Source: Glutamicibacter mishrai
GTDB taxonomy: Bacteria > Actinomycetota > Actinomycetes > Actinomycetales > Micrococcaceae
Direction of reading: 5' to 3'
DNA length: 64,000 nucleotides
Assembly: GCF_012221945.1 (NCBI RefSeq)
Contig: NZ_CP032549.1
Span: 2,108,001-2,172,000 of the forward strand
Shown here piece after piece: positions 29,510 through 37,384 of the stretch; position 1 is the stretch's first letter, and each line of letters opens with the position of its first letter. A program made the position numbers and the translations under genes. The notes under the pieces are model-generated. The model searched no databases. It was given only the letters and a program-made list of their open reading frames with translations, and was not told the origin of the DNA.

Positions 29510-30184
29510 TTAGTCCTTGGGGATTTCAACGATTCCCATGCGCGCGGCCGCCACAAGTGCCTGTACGCGGTCGCGGACATCCAGCTTGACGAAAATCTTG
29601 GCCATGTGTGTCTTCACCGTGGTTTCGGTGATTCCTAGGGTTTTAGAGATTTCAGTGTTATTTAATCCCTGAGCAAGGAGTTTTAGAATCTGGATTTCTC
29701 TATTGGTAATGCCAAGGTCATAAATAAGATCTTCAACAGCTTGAGTATTATCGGTATAGGCTTCGCGTACTGCCGAAATTAGGTCCGAAGAAACCGATGG
29801 GGAAATGGCAGCGGTGCCCTGATGAACTGCGTGCACAGCATTAATGATTTCGCCTGGTTCAGAATCCTTAACAAGGTATCCGCTGGCGCCGGCGGTGAGG
29901 ACCGGAACTAAATACTCATCCGAGGAAAATGCCGTAATTGCAAGGACTGCGGGGCTGTCTTTGCGGGATTTAATGGCGCGAGTAGCGCTAACTCCATCCA
30001 TGATTGGCATCTGCAAATCCATCAGAACAACGTCGATCTCATTCTCGGAACAATAGTCGACTGCCTGCTTGCCATTTTCTGCAGAAAATACGGTTACAAT
30101 TCCTTGATCCGTTGCTAGGATTGTGCCCAACGCATGCCGAATCAGGGGTTCATCATCGACGATTAGGACTTTGATCTGTTCCAT
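29510..30184 (-). CDS. NarL/LuxR-type response regulator
   Basis: A 224-residue regulator. The receiver domain holds the acidic pocket (IVDDEPLI), the phospho-acceptor Asp56 in VVLMDLQMPIMDG, the Thr in LAITAFSS and the Lys in GYLVKDSEP. The C-terminal LuxR helix-turn-helix is NREIQILKLLAQGLNNTEISKTLGITETTVKTHMAKIFVKL. I start at ATG 30184 (AAAGGAAAT upstream). It is divergent from a small secreted peptide gene and a sensor kinase (30492) that is its likely partner. Confidence 0.92.
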   Translation of the reverse strand: MEQIKVLIVDDEPLIRHALGTILATDQGIVTVFSAENGKQAVDYCSENEIDVVLMDLQMPIMDGVSATRAIKSRKDSPAVLAITAFSSDEYLVPVLTAGASGYLVKDSEPGEIINAVHAVHQGTAAISPSVSSDLISAVREAYTDNTQAVEDLIYDLGITNREIQILKLLAQGLNNTEISKTLGITETTVKTHMAKIFVKLDVRDRVQALVAAARMGIVEIPKD

Positions 30185-30214
30185 TATTTCCTTTGGGTCG
30201 ATGCTGCAGACCAC

Positions 30215-30267
30215 TAAACGGACTGCTCACTTGCAAGTATATAAGTTGACGAGATGTGGGGTTTGTT
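30215..30267. promoter_or_regulatory. Divergent promoter region with an 11-bp motif
   Basis: TAAACGGACTG at 30215-30225 recurs exactly at 31835-31845 within the structured region after the kinase gene. A -10-like TATATAAG lies near 30238-30245 before the peptide gene. The region serves the response regulator in one direction and the peptide in the other. Confidence 0.45.
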
Positions 30268-30450
30268 ATGAAGGGTTTGAAAATGCTGGCGGTTGCCGCA
30301 TTAGTGTTGGCACCATTAACTGCTGTGGCTGCTCCCGCATCTGCGGCGCAGAGCCCATTGATCAGCAGCGGGTCAGTTGCAACTCCGGCTGGATGGGGAA
30401 CTGACTTTTCACGGTGGATGTGCGATCACTACGGAGTAGCCTGCCCATAG
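30268..30450 (+). CDS. Small secreted peptide precursor between response regulator and sensor kinase
   Basis: A 60-residue precursor. Residues 1-26 are a Sec signal peptide: basic start (MKGLKM), hydrophobic AVAALVLAPLTAV, then Ala-Ser-Ala as signal peptidase I site (A24-S25-A26). The predicted mature peptide is ~34 residues, starts AQSPLISSGS, is rich in aromatic residues near its end (GWGTDFSRWMCDHYG), and has two Cys (52 and 59) six residues apart. It ends Cys-Pro. I recognise no family. It lies 84 nt from the start of a divergent response regulator gene and 41 nt before the sensor kinase, so a sensed or secreted signal is plausible. Confidence 0.65.
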   Translation: MKGLKMLAVAALVLAPLTAVAAPASAAQSPLISSGSVATPAGWGTDFSRWMCDHYGVACP

Positions 30451-30491
30451 GCTATTTGACTTGAAAGCTGTTGCCGTGAATTATTCGGCGT

Positions 30492-31676
30492 ATGAGTGAA
30501 CGACTAAAAGACACCCTGACCAAGCATCTTGCTGGTCGGGGTGTCATTGTTTGGGTTGGGATCGCAGTACTCATGCTGCTCTCGGGCAGCGAGTTCCTCA
30601 CCCTGTTCAGGGACGGTTTCAGCCGAGCATCGCAAGTAACAATCCTCGGTGCTCTCGTGGGGCCCGTGCTTTGCATAGTTCTGGCTGTTGGGCTGCGATG
30701 GGTTGCGGTCTCCCTCGGACTATTCGTGGCCGTCGCGTTCTTTTTCCTCAACGATGGCTTCATGTTCTTCTTGACGATCACTGCATTCATGATCTTCGGA
30801 TCGCTTGCGGGCACGGCAAGTGCACGAAGTGTTCGGGCGCTATTCCTCACGCTTTCAACGGCTTGGATGGTGCAATTCGGAATCCAAGCCCAGGGAGACG
30901 CAGTCTTGCTTGTCGCCTTGGCCCCATTGAGCGCGTTGTCATACTTGGTGACCCGCAGCATCTATTCACTGCGTGAGAAAAACGCCAACGCGGTCGAGCA
31001 GATGCAGCGCGCGCAGGAGCAGACCAGGACTGCCATCGATAAAGAGCGCAAGAATATCGCCCGAGATCTCCATGACATTGTTGCCCATGACATCACGATC
31101 GTCGCTATGCAATCGAAGGCAGCGAAATTCGCCAACGATGGACAGATGGCCTTGGAAGCCTTGGATGTCATTTCCAAGTTGAGTTCTGAAACTTTGCATG
31201 ACTTGCGCCTGATGCTCAACGTACTGCGGGCCGACGGGACGATGTCGGATGAAGCCGCGCCCGGCATCGACGCGCCGGCGGCTACGACCGTTTATGCGCT
31301 CCAAGGCGCGGAGCTATTTGCCCAGCGTCTTAAAGATGCAAATTTTCAAGTGACTTCGACCATGGATGCAAGAATTTCGGATTTGCCTCGTTCGGCGCAG
31401 ACCGCGATCTATCGCGTGATGCAAGAAGGTACAACGAATGTCATAAAGCACGGTGCCCCGGGAAGTTCCTGCACTCTGGAGTTGCTGTCGAACGGCACTG
31501 AAGCGGTACTAGAAATCACTAATCAGATAGATGTTTCAGAGAAAAAGATGAAGGGTCTTCCGGAAGGAGGAAGCGGACTGATTGGAATGTCCGACCGCAT
31601 GCGTACTTTTGGAGGAAAATTCTCGACGAGCTCCAAAAACGGGTTCTGGACCCTGCGCGCAAGCATCCCGTTCTAG
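30492..31676 (+). CDS. Sensor histidine kinase (HisKA_3/NarL type)
   Basis: A 394-residue kinase: about five membrane segments in residues ~17-155 (VIVWVGIAVLMLLSG, VTILGALVGPVLCIVLAVG, FLNDGFMFFLTITAFMIF and others), a short coiled linker, then HisKA_3 with the phospho-acceptor His194 in ARDLHDIVAHD. An HATPase_c domain ends the protein (GLPEGGSGLIGMSDRMRTFGGKF, with N-box-like MQEGTTNVIKHG). Few extracytoplasmic residues, as in DesK-like kinases, so the signal is probably membrane-borne or a small peptide. It follows the peptide gene on the same strand. Confidence 0.92.
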   Translation: MSERLKDTLTKHLAGRGVIVWVGIAVLMLLSGSEFLTLFRDGFSRASQVTILGALVGPVLCIVLAVGLRWVAVSLGLFVAVAFFFLNDGFMFFLTITAFMIFGSLAGTASARSVRALFLTLSTAWMVQFGIQAQGDAVLLVALAPLSALSYLVTRSIYSLREKNANAVEQMQRAQEQTRTAIDKERKNIARDLHDIVAHDITIVAMQSKAAKFANDGQMALEALDVISKLSSETLHDLRLMLNVLRADGTMSDEAAPGIDAPAATTVYALQGAELFAQRLKDANFQVTSTMDARISDLPRSAQTAIYRVMQEGTTNVIKHGAPGSSCTLELLSNGTEAVLEITNQIDVSEKKMKGLPEGGSGLIGMSDRMRTFGGKFSTSSKNGFWTLRASIPF

Positions 31677-31738
31677 CCCCTACCCTCCTACTAAAGTATG
31701 ATTTCGGATTTCTGGCGAACGCGATAGGTTAGACATGT

Positions 31739-31774
31739 ATCGGTGAAGACCGATCACCAATAAGGTACTTGGTG
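31739..31774 (+). repeat. Two tandem short hairpins after the kinase gene
   Basis: ATCGGT (31739-31744), GAAG loop, ACCGAT (31749-31754) is immediately followed by CACCAA (31755-31760), 8-nt loop, TTGGTG (31769-31774). Both stems are perfect. They precede the larger structure at 31815-31910. Confidence 0.7.
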
Positions 31775-31814
31775 GTGTTTTGCGAGTGGCATCATGGAGG
31801 ACCTGAGGGTGATT

Positions 31815-31910
31815 AAAAGGTACGTTGCATTGTGTAAACGGACTGATCTTTCATCGGCGGAGGCGCCCCCATCGCCCGCCGTTGTCTGTCAGCAGTGCAG
31901 CGTACCTTTT
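31815..31910 (+). ncRNA. Candidate structured RNA (or small ORF) downstream of the kinase
   Basis: A long rod-like fold: an 18-bp stem (31815-31832 with 31893-31910; begins AAAAGGTACG, closed by CGTACCTTTT) with two U-G pairs that form only if the plus strand is transcribed, and an inner stem CGGCGG (31855-31860) with CCGCCG (31876-31881). The 11-bp motif of 30215 lies in the loop region. The same stretch overlaps a 41-codon frame (31794-31919). This could be a small RNA, an attenuator or a miniature mobile element; I do not recognise a known class. Confidence 0.4.
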
Positions 31911-31965
31911 ATAACTTAATCGCCGGCTGAACGGTCCGGCACCGATATGCAGATGTTCTTAAAAC

Positions 31966-31998
31966 GCGATGGCACCTGAGAATCTCCGGTGCCATCGC
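31966..31998. terminator. Terminator hairpin
   Basis: GCGATGGCACC (31966-31976) pairs perfectly with GGTGCCATCGC (31988-31998), followed by ATTTCTT and preceded by AAAA. It ends the unknown gene at 32020 (minus) and may serve the structured region (plus). Confidence 0.85.
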
Positions 31999-32019
31999 AT
32001 TTCTTGGATCCAGCAGGTC

Positions 32020-33225
32020 CTACTTCTCCGAGGTGGTGGAATTGCTGTCCAGCTTCAGCACATGATCCGAAACCTTGCCCAGTGCGCGTTCCAAGGAGGA
32101 GCGAAGAACAACAGGGACGGTGATTTGGTCGTCGATTTCCACCAGGCCCTCGCGTTCAAAGATTCGCAGCAGGGTTTCAACCTGCGGCACGACCTCTTCG
32201 AGGCTCGGGATCAGGTGGTGCTGCTCTTCAGGCAGTTCCTCCTTCGTGGGAATCTGCAGAGCGAATTCGGTGCGTGGCGGAGTCGATGAGGCGGCATTGC
32301 TCAAGACGCCGGCTACCATTTCAGCAATCTGTGCCTGGCCTGGCTTCTCCAAAGTGTTGATCAGGATGTGCGAGTACAGCACCTCCGCAATCAGCTCCTT
32401 GACCACGCGCGCGCCGGCCCCGCTTGATGCCAGCAGCGCCTCGCTCAGCGATTCGGTCGGCTTGGCGTTAGGCGCCTGGTAGGTCAACATCGCGGTGCCG
32501 ATCAGAGCATCCCAGTAGGCCGAGAGCCGCGGGATGTCGGCCAGCGAAGGAACTACGGTTCCATCTTCGGGCTCCCAGGAAACATCTTCGGGGACTTCGG
32601 CTGCCTCATCGACCTTGATGAACAAGCCCAATGCCTGGGCTGCGTCCTGCAAGGTTTCCCCGGTCAGCACGCCGGCCGGGGTGGTTGGCTTGCCTTCACC
32701 GACCCACTGGATCAGCTCGCGTGCCGCGAATACAAAGCGCATGGATTCGAAAGCGCCATTTGCCTCTTCGTCTTCGAGGTAGGGTGCAACGATCGGTGAA
32801 TCGCCAGCCATGCGAGAAAGGAACTCGAAGGTCTGCTTGAAGTCGTCAACGCTGCCGCCGAAATTGGCGGAGGTTCCCAAGAACGTCAGGTAGTGCTTGA
32901 GGATGGCTGCGCTGGTTGCAGCTACTTCCTTGCCCAGTGAGGAGAGGTGGCCAAGCTGCTCGCCGAGAATCGTGGGGTCCAGCGACAGGACGTCAACGCT
33001 CTTGCGCAACTGGGCATGAACCGTCAGAAGGGTGGTCAACCCTTCGAGCGCTGCCCGGGTCTCGCTTGCGGGCTGCCCTTCTTCCTGAAAATGGCGGAAG
33101 AGCTGGGACTTGAACGGCTGCAGCGCCTGGCGCACTTCGGTTTCAAACGGTACTGAGCTTGCACCTGTTCGGCGTGCAGGGTGTCCCTGGGCTGGTTTCT
33201 TCTTGGCTGGTTTGCGTGAGGCCAT
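32020..33225 (-). CDS. Conserved hypothetical protein, unknown function
   Basis: A 401-residue soluble, mostly helical, acidic protein. It begins with a basic tail (MASRKPAKKKPAQGHPARR) and has no signal peptide or transmembrane segment. Later parts show long amphipathic helices (ETRAALEGLTTLLTVHAQLRKSVDVLSL, and LLRIFEREGLVEIDDQITVPVVLRSSLERALGKV near the end). It stands alone on the minus strand. I cannot assign a family. Confidence 0.7.
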   Translation of the reverse strand: MASRKPAKKKPAQGHPARRTGASSVPFETEVRQALQPFKSQLFRHFQEEGQPASETRAALEGLTTLLTVHAQLRKSVDVLSLDPTILGEQLGHLSSLGKEVAATSAAILKHYLTFLGTSANFGGSVDDFKQTFEFLSRMAGDSPIVAPYLEDEEANGAFESMRFVFAARELIQWVGEGKPTTPAGVLTGETLQDAAQALGLFIKVDEAAEVPEDVSWEPEDGTVVPSLADIPRLSAYWDALIGTAMLTYQAPNAKPTESLSEALLASSGAGARVVKELIAEVLYSHILINTLEKPGQAQIAEMVAGVLSNAASSTPPRTEFALQIPTKEELPEEQHHLIPSLEEVVPQVETLLRIFEREGLVEIDDQITVPVVLRSSLERALGKVSDHVLKLDSNSTTSEK

Positions 33226-33547
33226 GTGTGTGGTGGTGTTCCTTCGGGATGGCGGTAAAGAAAGGGGATTATTCGCTTCCTTTCAGTGTACGCAGAGTGC
33301 GATTCAGAGCAGATTCCCGGATATGCCTCAGGGCGCACCTCGCGGTTAAAGCTTTCGTATCCCCGGGGAGAGTTGCTGGAAATACGGCAATATAGCGAAA
33401 TTTTCGCAGAAAACACAAGTCACATCGAAGTGTGGTGGCGCTCACCGTTGAATCCCCAGAATGCGTTGAATTTCGTGCTGGATCGCGCGACAGTGAACAC
33501 ATGCGGCCTCGTGTAATGAGGCCAACGGATTGCTAGGAGAGTGGGTC
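33226..33547. other. Intergenic region before the dehydrogenase gene
   Basis: No gene recognised. A small hairpin GGCCTC...GAGGCC lies at about 33504-33522, just upstream of the ribosome site of the next gene. The rest presumably holds promoters of the two divergent genes. Confidence 0.5.
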
Positions 33548-34825
33548 ATGGCAGGGGTAGCTGCGCCGGATCATGTTGTCGTTGTAGGTGCGGGGTTCGT
33601 GGGCTTGTCTACGGCCTGGTACTTGCAGGAAGCTGGCGTGAAAGTCACTGTTGTGGATCGCGGTGGCGTGGCTTCGGGCTCGTCGTGGGGTAATGCCGGA
33701 TGGTTGACTCCCGCACTGACCTTGCCCATTGCCGAGCCTGCGATTTTTGCCAACGGCTTGAAGATGATGCTCGATCCGACTTCGCCGCTTTATATTCCGT
33801 TGAAGACCGACGCGAAGCTGTTGCGCTTCCTGCTGGGCTTCGCCTGGCACTCGATGCCCAAGCGCTGGGAAGCTGCCATGCGCATCTTCTCCGAGATCGG
33901 AGTCACCGGGCTCGATGCATTTGACGAGATCGCCCAGCGCACGGCCGCCGGCCCAGGTGTCGCTGAACAGACCAAGCCTGCCAACCCGTTCTTGACCGGA
34001 TTCACCTCGTTCAAGGATCGCGATTCACTCCTGCACGAGTTTGAGATGATCGAAAAAACCGGTGGCAATGTCGAATACGAGCTGCTGACCGGGGACCAGT
34101 TGCGTGGCATAGAGCCGACGCTTTCGGATAATGTCGCTGCTGGTGTCGCTATCAAGAACCAGCGCTACATCAACCCGCCGAAATTCATGGCGTCGCTGGC
34201 TGAATCCGTCATAGAACGCGGCGGCGATATCATCGGGGCCTTTAATGTCACCGATATTCGCGACAACAAGAACTCGGTGACGGTAATCGGTTCCGAAGGC
34301 CGGGCCATCACCGCGGATCACGTCGTGCTGGCTACCGGTGCCTGGATGACCGATATGGCCAAGAAATTCGGCGTTAATGTCGTGGTCCAAGCTGGCCGAG
34401 GCTACTCGTTCACCGTCGAGCCCGAGCACATGCCAACGCACCCGATCTACTTCCCGACGCAGCGCGTGGCCTGCACTCCGCTGGGCGACCGCTTCCGGAT
34501 CGCGGGCACCATGGAATTCCGGGATGTGAACCACAAGCTGGAGCCAAAGCGCATCGAGGCGATCGTCGCGGCGGCCACCCCTGTGTACAAGGGGATCAAC
34601 TGGGAACACCGCAAGGAGGAATGGGTCGGCGGGCGGCCTTGCACCGCCGATGGGCTGCCGCTGATCGGCCGTACAGGCTCCGAACGCGTCTCGGTGGGTG
34701 GCGGCCACGGCATGTGGGGCGTGGCTCTGGGGCCGCTGACCGGCAAGATCCTGGCTGCCCAGATCACTGGCCAGGATGCTCCGGCGATCGCCCGGCACTT
34801 CAACCCGCTGCGCAAGGGGTTCTAG
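33548..34825 (+). CDS. FAD-dependent D-amino-acid dehydrogenase-like oxidoreductase
   Basis: A 425-residue DAO-family flavoprotein. The dinucleotide motif VVVVGAGFVGLSTAWYLQEAGVKVTVVDR (residues ~11-39) is followed by ASGSSWGNAGWLTP, a DadA signature. The C-terminus has GGRPCTADGLPLIGRTGSERVSVGGGHGMWGVALGPLTGKILAAQI, the FAD-binding closing motif. Likely deaminates D-amino acids to 2-oxo acids with electrons passed to the membrane. ATG 33548 with AGGAG 9 nt upstream. Substrate not fixed by sequence. Confidence 0.88.
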   Translation: MAGVAAPDHVVVVGAGFVGLSTAWYLQEAGVKVTVVDRGGVASGSSWGNAGWLTPALTLPIAEPAIFANGLKMMLDPTSPLYIPLKTDAKLLRFLLGFAWHSMPKRWEAAMRIFSEIGVTGLDAFDEIAQRTAAGPGVAEQTKPANPFLTGFTSFKDRDSLLHEFEMIEKTGGNVEYELLTGDQLRGIEPTLSDNVAAGVAIKNQRYINPPKFMASLAESVIERGGDIIGAFNVTDIRDNKNSVTVIGSEGRAITADHVVLATGAWMTDMAKKFGVNVVVQAGRGYSFTVEPEHMPTHPIYFPTQRVACTPLGDRFRIAGTMEFRDVNHKLEPKRIEAIVAAATPVYKGINWEHRKEEWVGGRPCTADGLPLIGRTGSERVSVGGGHGMWGVALGPLTGKILAAQITGQDAPAIARHFNPLRKGF

Positions 34826-34865
34826 ACGCGGCCTTTCCCCTTGTCAGAGTAGGCGCCTAGATAAT

Positions 34866-35720
34866 CTAGGCGTGCCGGGTGGAGGTGCCTGACAGGATCT
34901 CGCGGTAGCCCTCGATGAAACCCGGGTATTGCAGTTGCAGCCCGCTTTCAAGCAACCGCGAGTTATCCAGGCGCCGGTCACCGGCACGCCGTGTGGCTGA
35001 CTGCTCTTCCTGTTCCAAGTGCTTCATCCCCAGCTCCGCGGCAAGGAATTGGTACACCGCGCCCAGCTGGGCCGGGGTGCTATCGGTAGCCAGATATAGT
35101 TCGGCGGCGCGGTCGCCAAGGTTGACCACGTGGACGATGGCTGCTGCAAGGTCATCGCGATGGATCCGATTGGTCCAGTGCGAACCGGCGGGAATCTTGG
35201 CGGTGCCGGAGGCCACCAGGTCGATGAGCCTGGTGCGCCCCGGGCCGTAGATCCCCGAAGCCCGCAAGATAGTGACCGGCAGTCCGCTGCCGGCGAGCGC
35301 TGCCTCGGTGCGAGCCAAGACCTTTGCGGTATCGCGGGTAGCGTGGACCGGTGCTTGCTCGGTAACCCATTCGCCGTTATCGCCACCCATCACGGCGGTG
35401 GAGGAGACATAGATCAGCCGGCGAAGGCGCGGCGCTTGCTCGCGCAGCCGGGCGCAGAGTTCTTGGGCGACCTGCAGGTAGCTGCGCTCATAACCGTCCA
35501 CATCGCGGGACGCCGGCACCGGTGTCAGCACAACGACTTCCGTCGCGGGATCGATGTCCGGCCAGCTGGCCGGATCCAGCAGGTCTACATCGTGCCCGTC
35601 GAAAGCTTGGGGAAGCTTGCTGCTGTTGCGGCGCCACCCGGTAACCTCGTCTGATTGGGCGAGGAATCGCAGACCGGCTTCGGTGGCGACATCGCCACAA
35701 CTGACTAGCAAGACTTTCAT
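34866..35720 (-). CDS. NAD-dependent epimerase/dehydratase family protein
   Basis: A 284-residue extended-SDR-like protein. The N-terminal strand is MKVLLVSCGDVATEAGLRFLA, with a nucleotide-binding Gly pattern less regular than GxxGxxG. The middle shows LIYVSSTAVMGGDNGEWV (Ser/Thr site), ILRASGIYGPGRTRLIDLV and NRIHRDDLAAAIVHV. The usual Tyr-x-x-x-Lys appears as an altered form, so catalysis may differ. YeeZ-like proteins have this layout. Convergent with the dehydrogenase gene. Confidence 0.85.
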   Translation of the reverse strand: MKVLLVSCGDVATEAGLRFLAQSDEVTGWRRNSSKLPQAFDGHDVDLLDPASWPDIDPATEVVVLTPVPASRDVDGYERSYLQVAQELCARLREQAPRLRRLIYVSSTAVMGGDNGEWVTEQAPVHATRDTAKVLARTEAALAGSGLPVTILRASGIYGPGRTRLIDLVASGTAKIPAGSHWTNRIHRDDLAAAIVHVVNLGDRAAELYLATDSTPAQLGAVYQFLAAELGMKHLEQEEQSATRRAGDRRLDNSRLLESGLQLQYPGFIEGYREILSGTSTRHA

Positions 35721-36167
35721 TGGGCTCCTTCGGGGATACTTCTTGTGCCTCTAGACTAAAGCTTCTGAGCTGATGGGGGATTTTCCCTCAGGGTGTTGCA
35801 ATCTTTCCTTGATGTAACAGCGCATGCTGTCTTTAGGATGGGAATGCGCGGGCTTGTTATGCAGCCGTTCTGATTTCACTGGTTCTGATCCGGAATTATG
35901 GCCAGCGAAAAAGGCAAAACGCACCGGAAATGAACTAGCGGTTTTTGCTCTAGGGTTAATAGCAGGCGCAAATGAAGAATTAGCGCAGTCCGGCACCGAT
36001 GAAGAATGCTGTTCTGCCAAGAATTTAATGTTCGCGCCGACAGAATTCCTTTACTGCCGCCAGGCGCTTGGGTTGCCGGGCCGCCAGATCCACCAATGCT
36101 AGGGTGATGATTTATCCGTTCTTCAATCATCAGGCCAGTCAAGCCAAGTACAGTCATCCTTGAAATA
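35721..36167. other. Intergenic region, no gene recognised
   Basis: About 450 bp between divergent genes. A 92-codon plus-strand frame (35824-36102) has no recognisable content and no ribosome site, and I do not call it. The GT87 reading frame stays open upstream of the chosen start back to a stop near 36113, without an ATG, GTG or TTG. Confidence 0.5.
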
Positions 36168-37307
36168 GTGATGGTCGTGCTCTTGATTTGGACGTTGATC
36201 GCCATCGAACCTACCGGGTGGGATCTGTCGGTGTACCGCGAAGGGGCGCTGACCTTGCTCCGGGAACCTGAAGATCTGTACGGGCCATTTGTCGGCCCCA
36301 TCAACGCTCCGGGATTGCCCTTCACCTACCCGACCTTCGCCGCCTTGCTTTTCCTTCCCATGGCGTTCTTCCCCTATTGGGTCTCGGTGACAGTCACCAT
36401 GGTGGCTTCCATTGTGCTGACTTTCTTTGTCGGCAAGGATCTGGCCACGCGCATTGCCCGACGCTGGCCGAAATTTGGACGCTGGGTCACTCCTTTGACC
36501 CTGACGTGCCTGATGCTGATTTCGGGTCCATTCCGCGACACCATTTGGTTCGGGCAGATTAATATCCTTATTCTCGGTGCGTGTTATCTGGCGCTGGTGA
36601 ATTCAAAGTCTTTGACCCCTTTTGTGATTGCGGTCGGGATTTGCGCGGGCATCAAGCTCACGCCCATTGCGCTGCTTATTCTTCCGTTGGCCATGCGCAA
36701 ATGGAAAGCGGTCGTCATCGGCACCCTGACTTTCCTTGGCACCCAGGTCATCGGGCTGGTCTTCCAATGGCGCAATACCCTGGACTACTGGTTCGACGTG
36801 GTGCGCGACCCGTCACGCGTGGGCAACGTCGGGTACATTGACAATATTTCCCTGCAGGGATTCCTGACCCGGCTCGGTGCCGGATCGCTGATCTGGTTCG
36901 TCGTGGCGCTCGCCGTGGGCCTGGCCTTCATCGCGCTGCTCTATAAGCTCGATGGCACCGTTGAACCGGTGGTGCTGCTGGGCATTGCCGCCACCTGCCC
37001 TCTGCTGGTTTCACCGGTGAGCTGGTCCCATCACTGGGTCTGGGGTCCAGTCATGGCCTATGCCTGGGCGGTGGTGGCCTTGCGTCTGGACGTCTGGCCA
37101 CGGCGCATCATGCTGGGCGTACTCGTGCTGTTCAGCATGGAATTGATGATTTCGGCCAAGCGGGCCATTCGTTTCTTCGGCATCCATCCCGATCATGAGC
37201 TGGCGACGTGGTGGTACATCTGGCCTGCCATCCCGGTGGTGGGCATGGTGTTGTGCCTGGTGATTGCCTTGGTTTCCAAACCGCGGGAACTGCTGGAAAC
37301 CCGCTGA
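36168..37307 (+). CDS. GT87-type polyprenol-phosphate mannosyltransferase
   Basis: A 379-residue multi-pass membrane enzyme of the DUF2029/GT87 (PIMT-like) family. Signature parts are GWDLSVYREGALTLL (acidic catalytic Asp near residue 19), YGPFVGPINAPGLPFTYPTFAALLFLP, then about nine further membrane segments and SPVSWSHHWVWGPVMAYAW. These enzymes add mannose from polyprenyl-phosphate to cell-envelope glycans in actinobacteria. The start is uncertain: GTG 36168 or ATG 36171 cuts close to the first membrane segment, and coding-like sequence (SIIRPVKPSTVILEI) continues upstream with no start codon. Confidence 0.85.
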   Translation: MMVVLLIWTLIAIEPTGWDLSVYREGALTLLREPEDLYGPFVGPINAPGLPFTYPTFAALLFLPMAFFPYWVSVTVTMVASIVLTFFVGKDLATRIARRWPKFGRWVTPLTLTCLMLISGPFRDTIWFGQINILILGACYLALVNSKSLTPFVIAVGICAGIKLTPIALLILPLAMRKWKAVVIGTLTFLGTQVIGLVFQWRNTLDYWFDVVRDPSRVGNVGYIDNISLQGFLTRLGAGSLIWFVVALAVGLAFIALLYKLDGTVEPVVLLGIAATCPLLVSPVSWSHHWVWGPVMAYAWAVVALRLDVWPRRIMLGVLVLFSMELMISAKRAIRFFGIHPDHELATWWYIWPAIPVVGMVLCLVIALVSKPRELLETR

Positions 37308-37345
37308 TGTGAAGCATCCTGCCAAGCACTGTACAATTCTTGTAT

Positions 37346-37361
37346 TCGAACATTTGTACTA
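37346..37361 (+). promoter_or_regulatory. LexA box (SOS operator), partly degenerate
   Basis: TCGAAC-ATTT-GTACTA. The left half is perfect for the actinobacterial LexA box TCGAAC-N4-GTTCGA; the right half matches 4 of 6. It lies ~24 nt before the umuD start, as expected for an SOS operon. Confidence 0.75.
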
Positions 37362-37384
37362 GCTTGCAGCAGGGAGTGGTGGGC

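Noticed and set aside
31794..31919. 41-codon small ORF after the kinase
   Set aside because: It begins ATGGAGGACC with no ribosome site and coincides with an RNA-like stem, so structure explains the region better; mentioned as an alternative only.
35824..36102. 92-codon plus-strand frame in the gap before the GT87 gene
   Set aside because: No recognisable family or ribosome site; could be revisited with comparative data.
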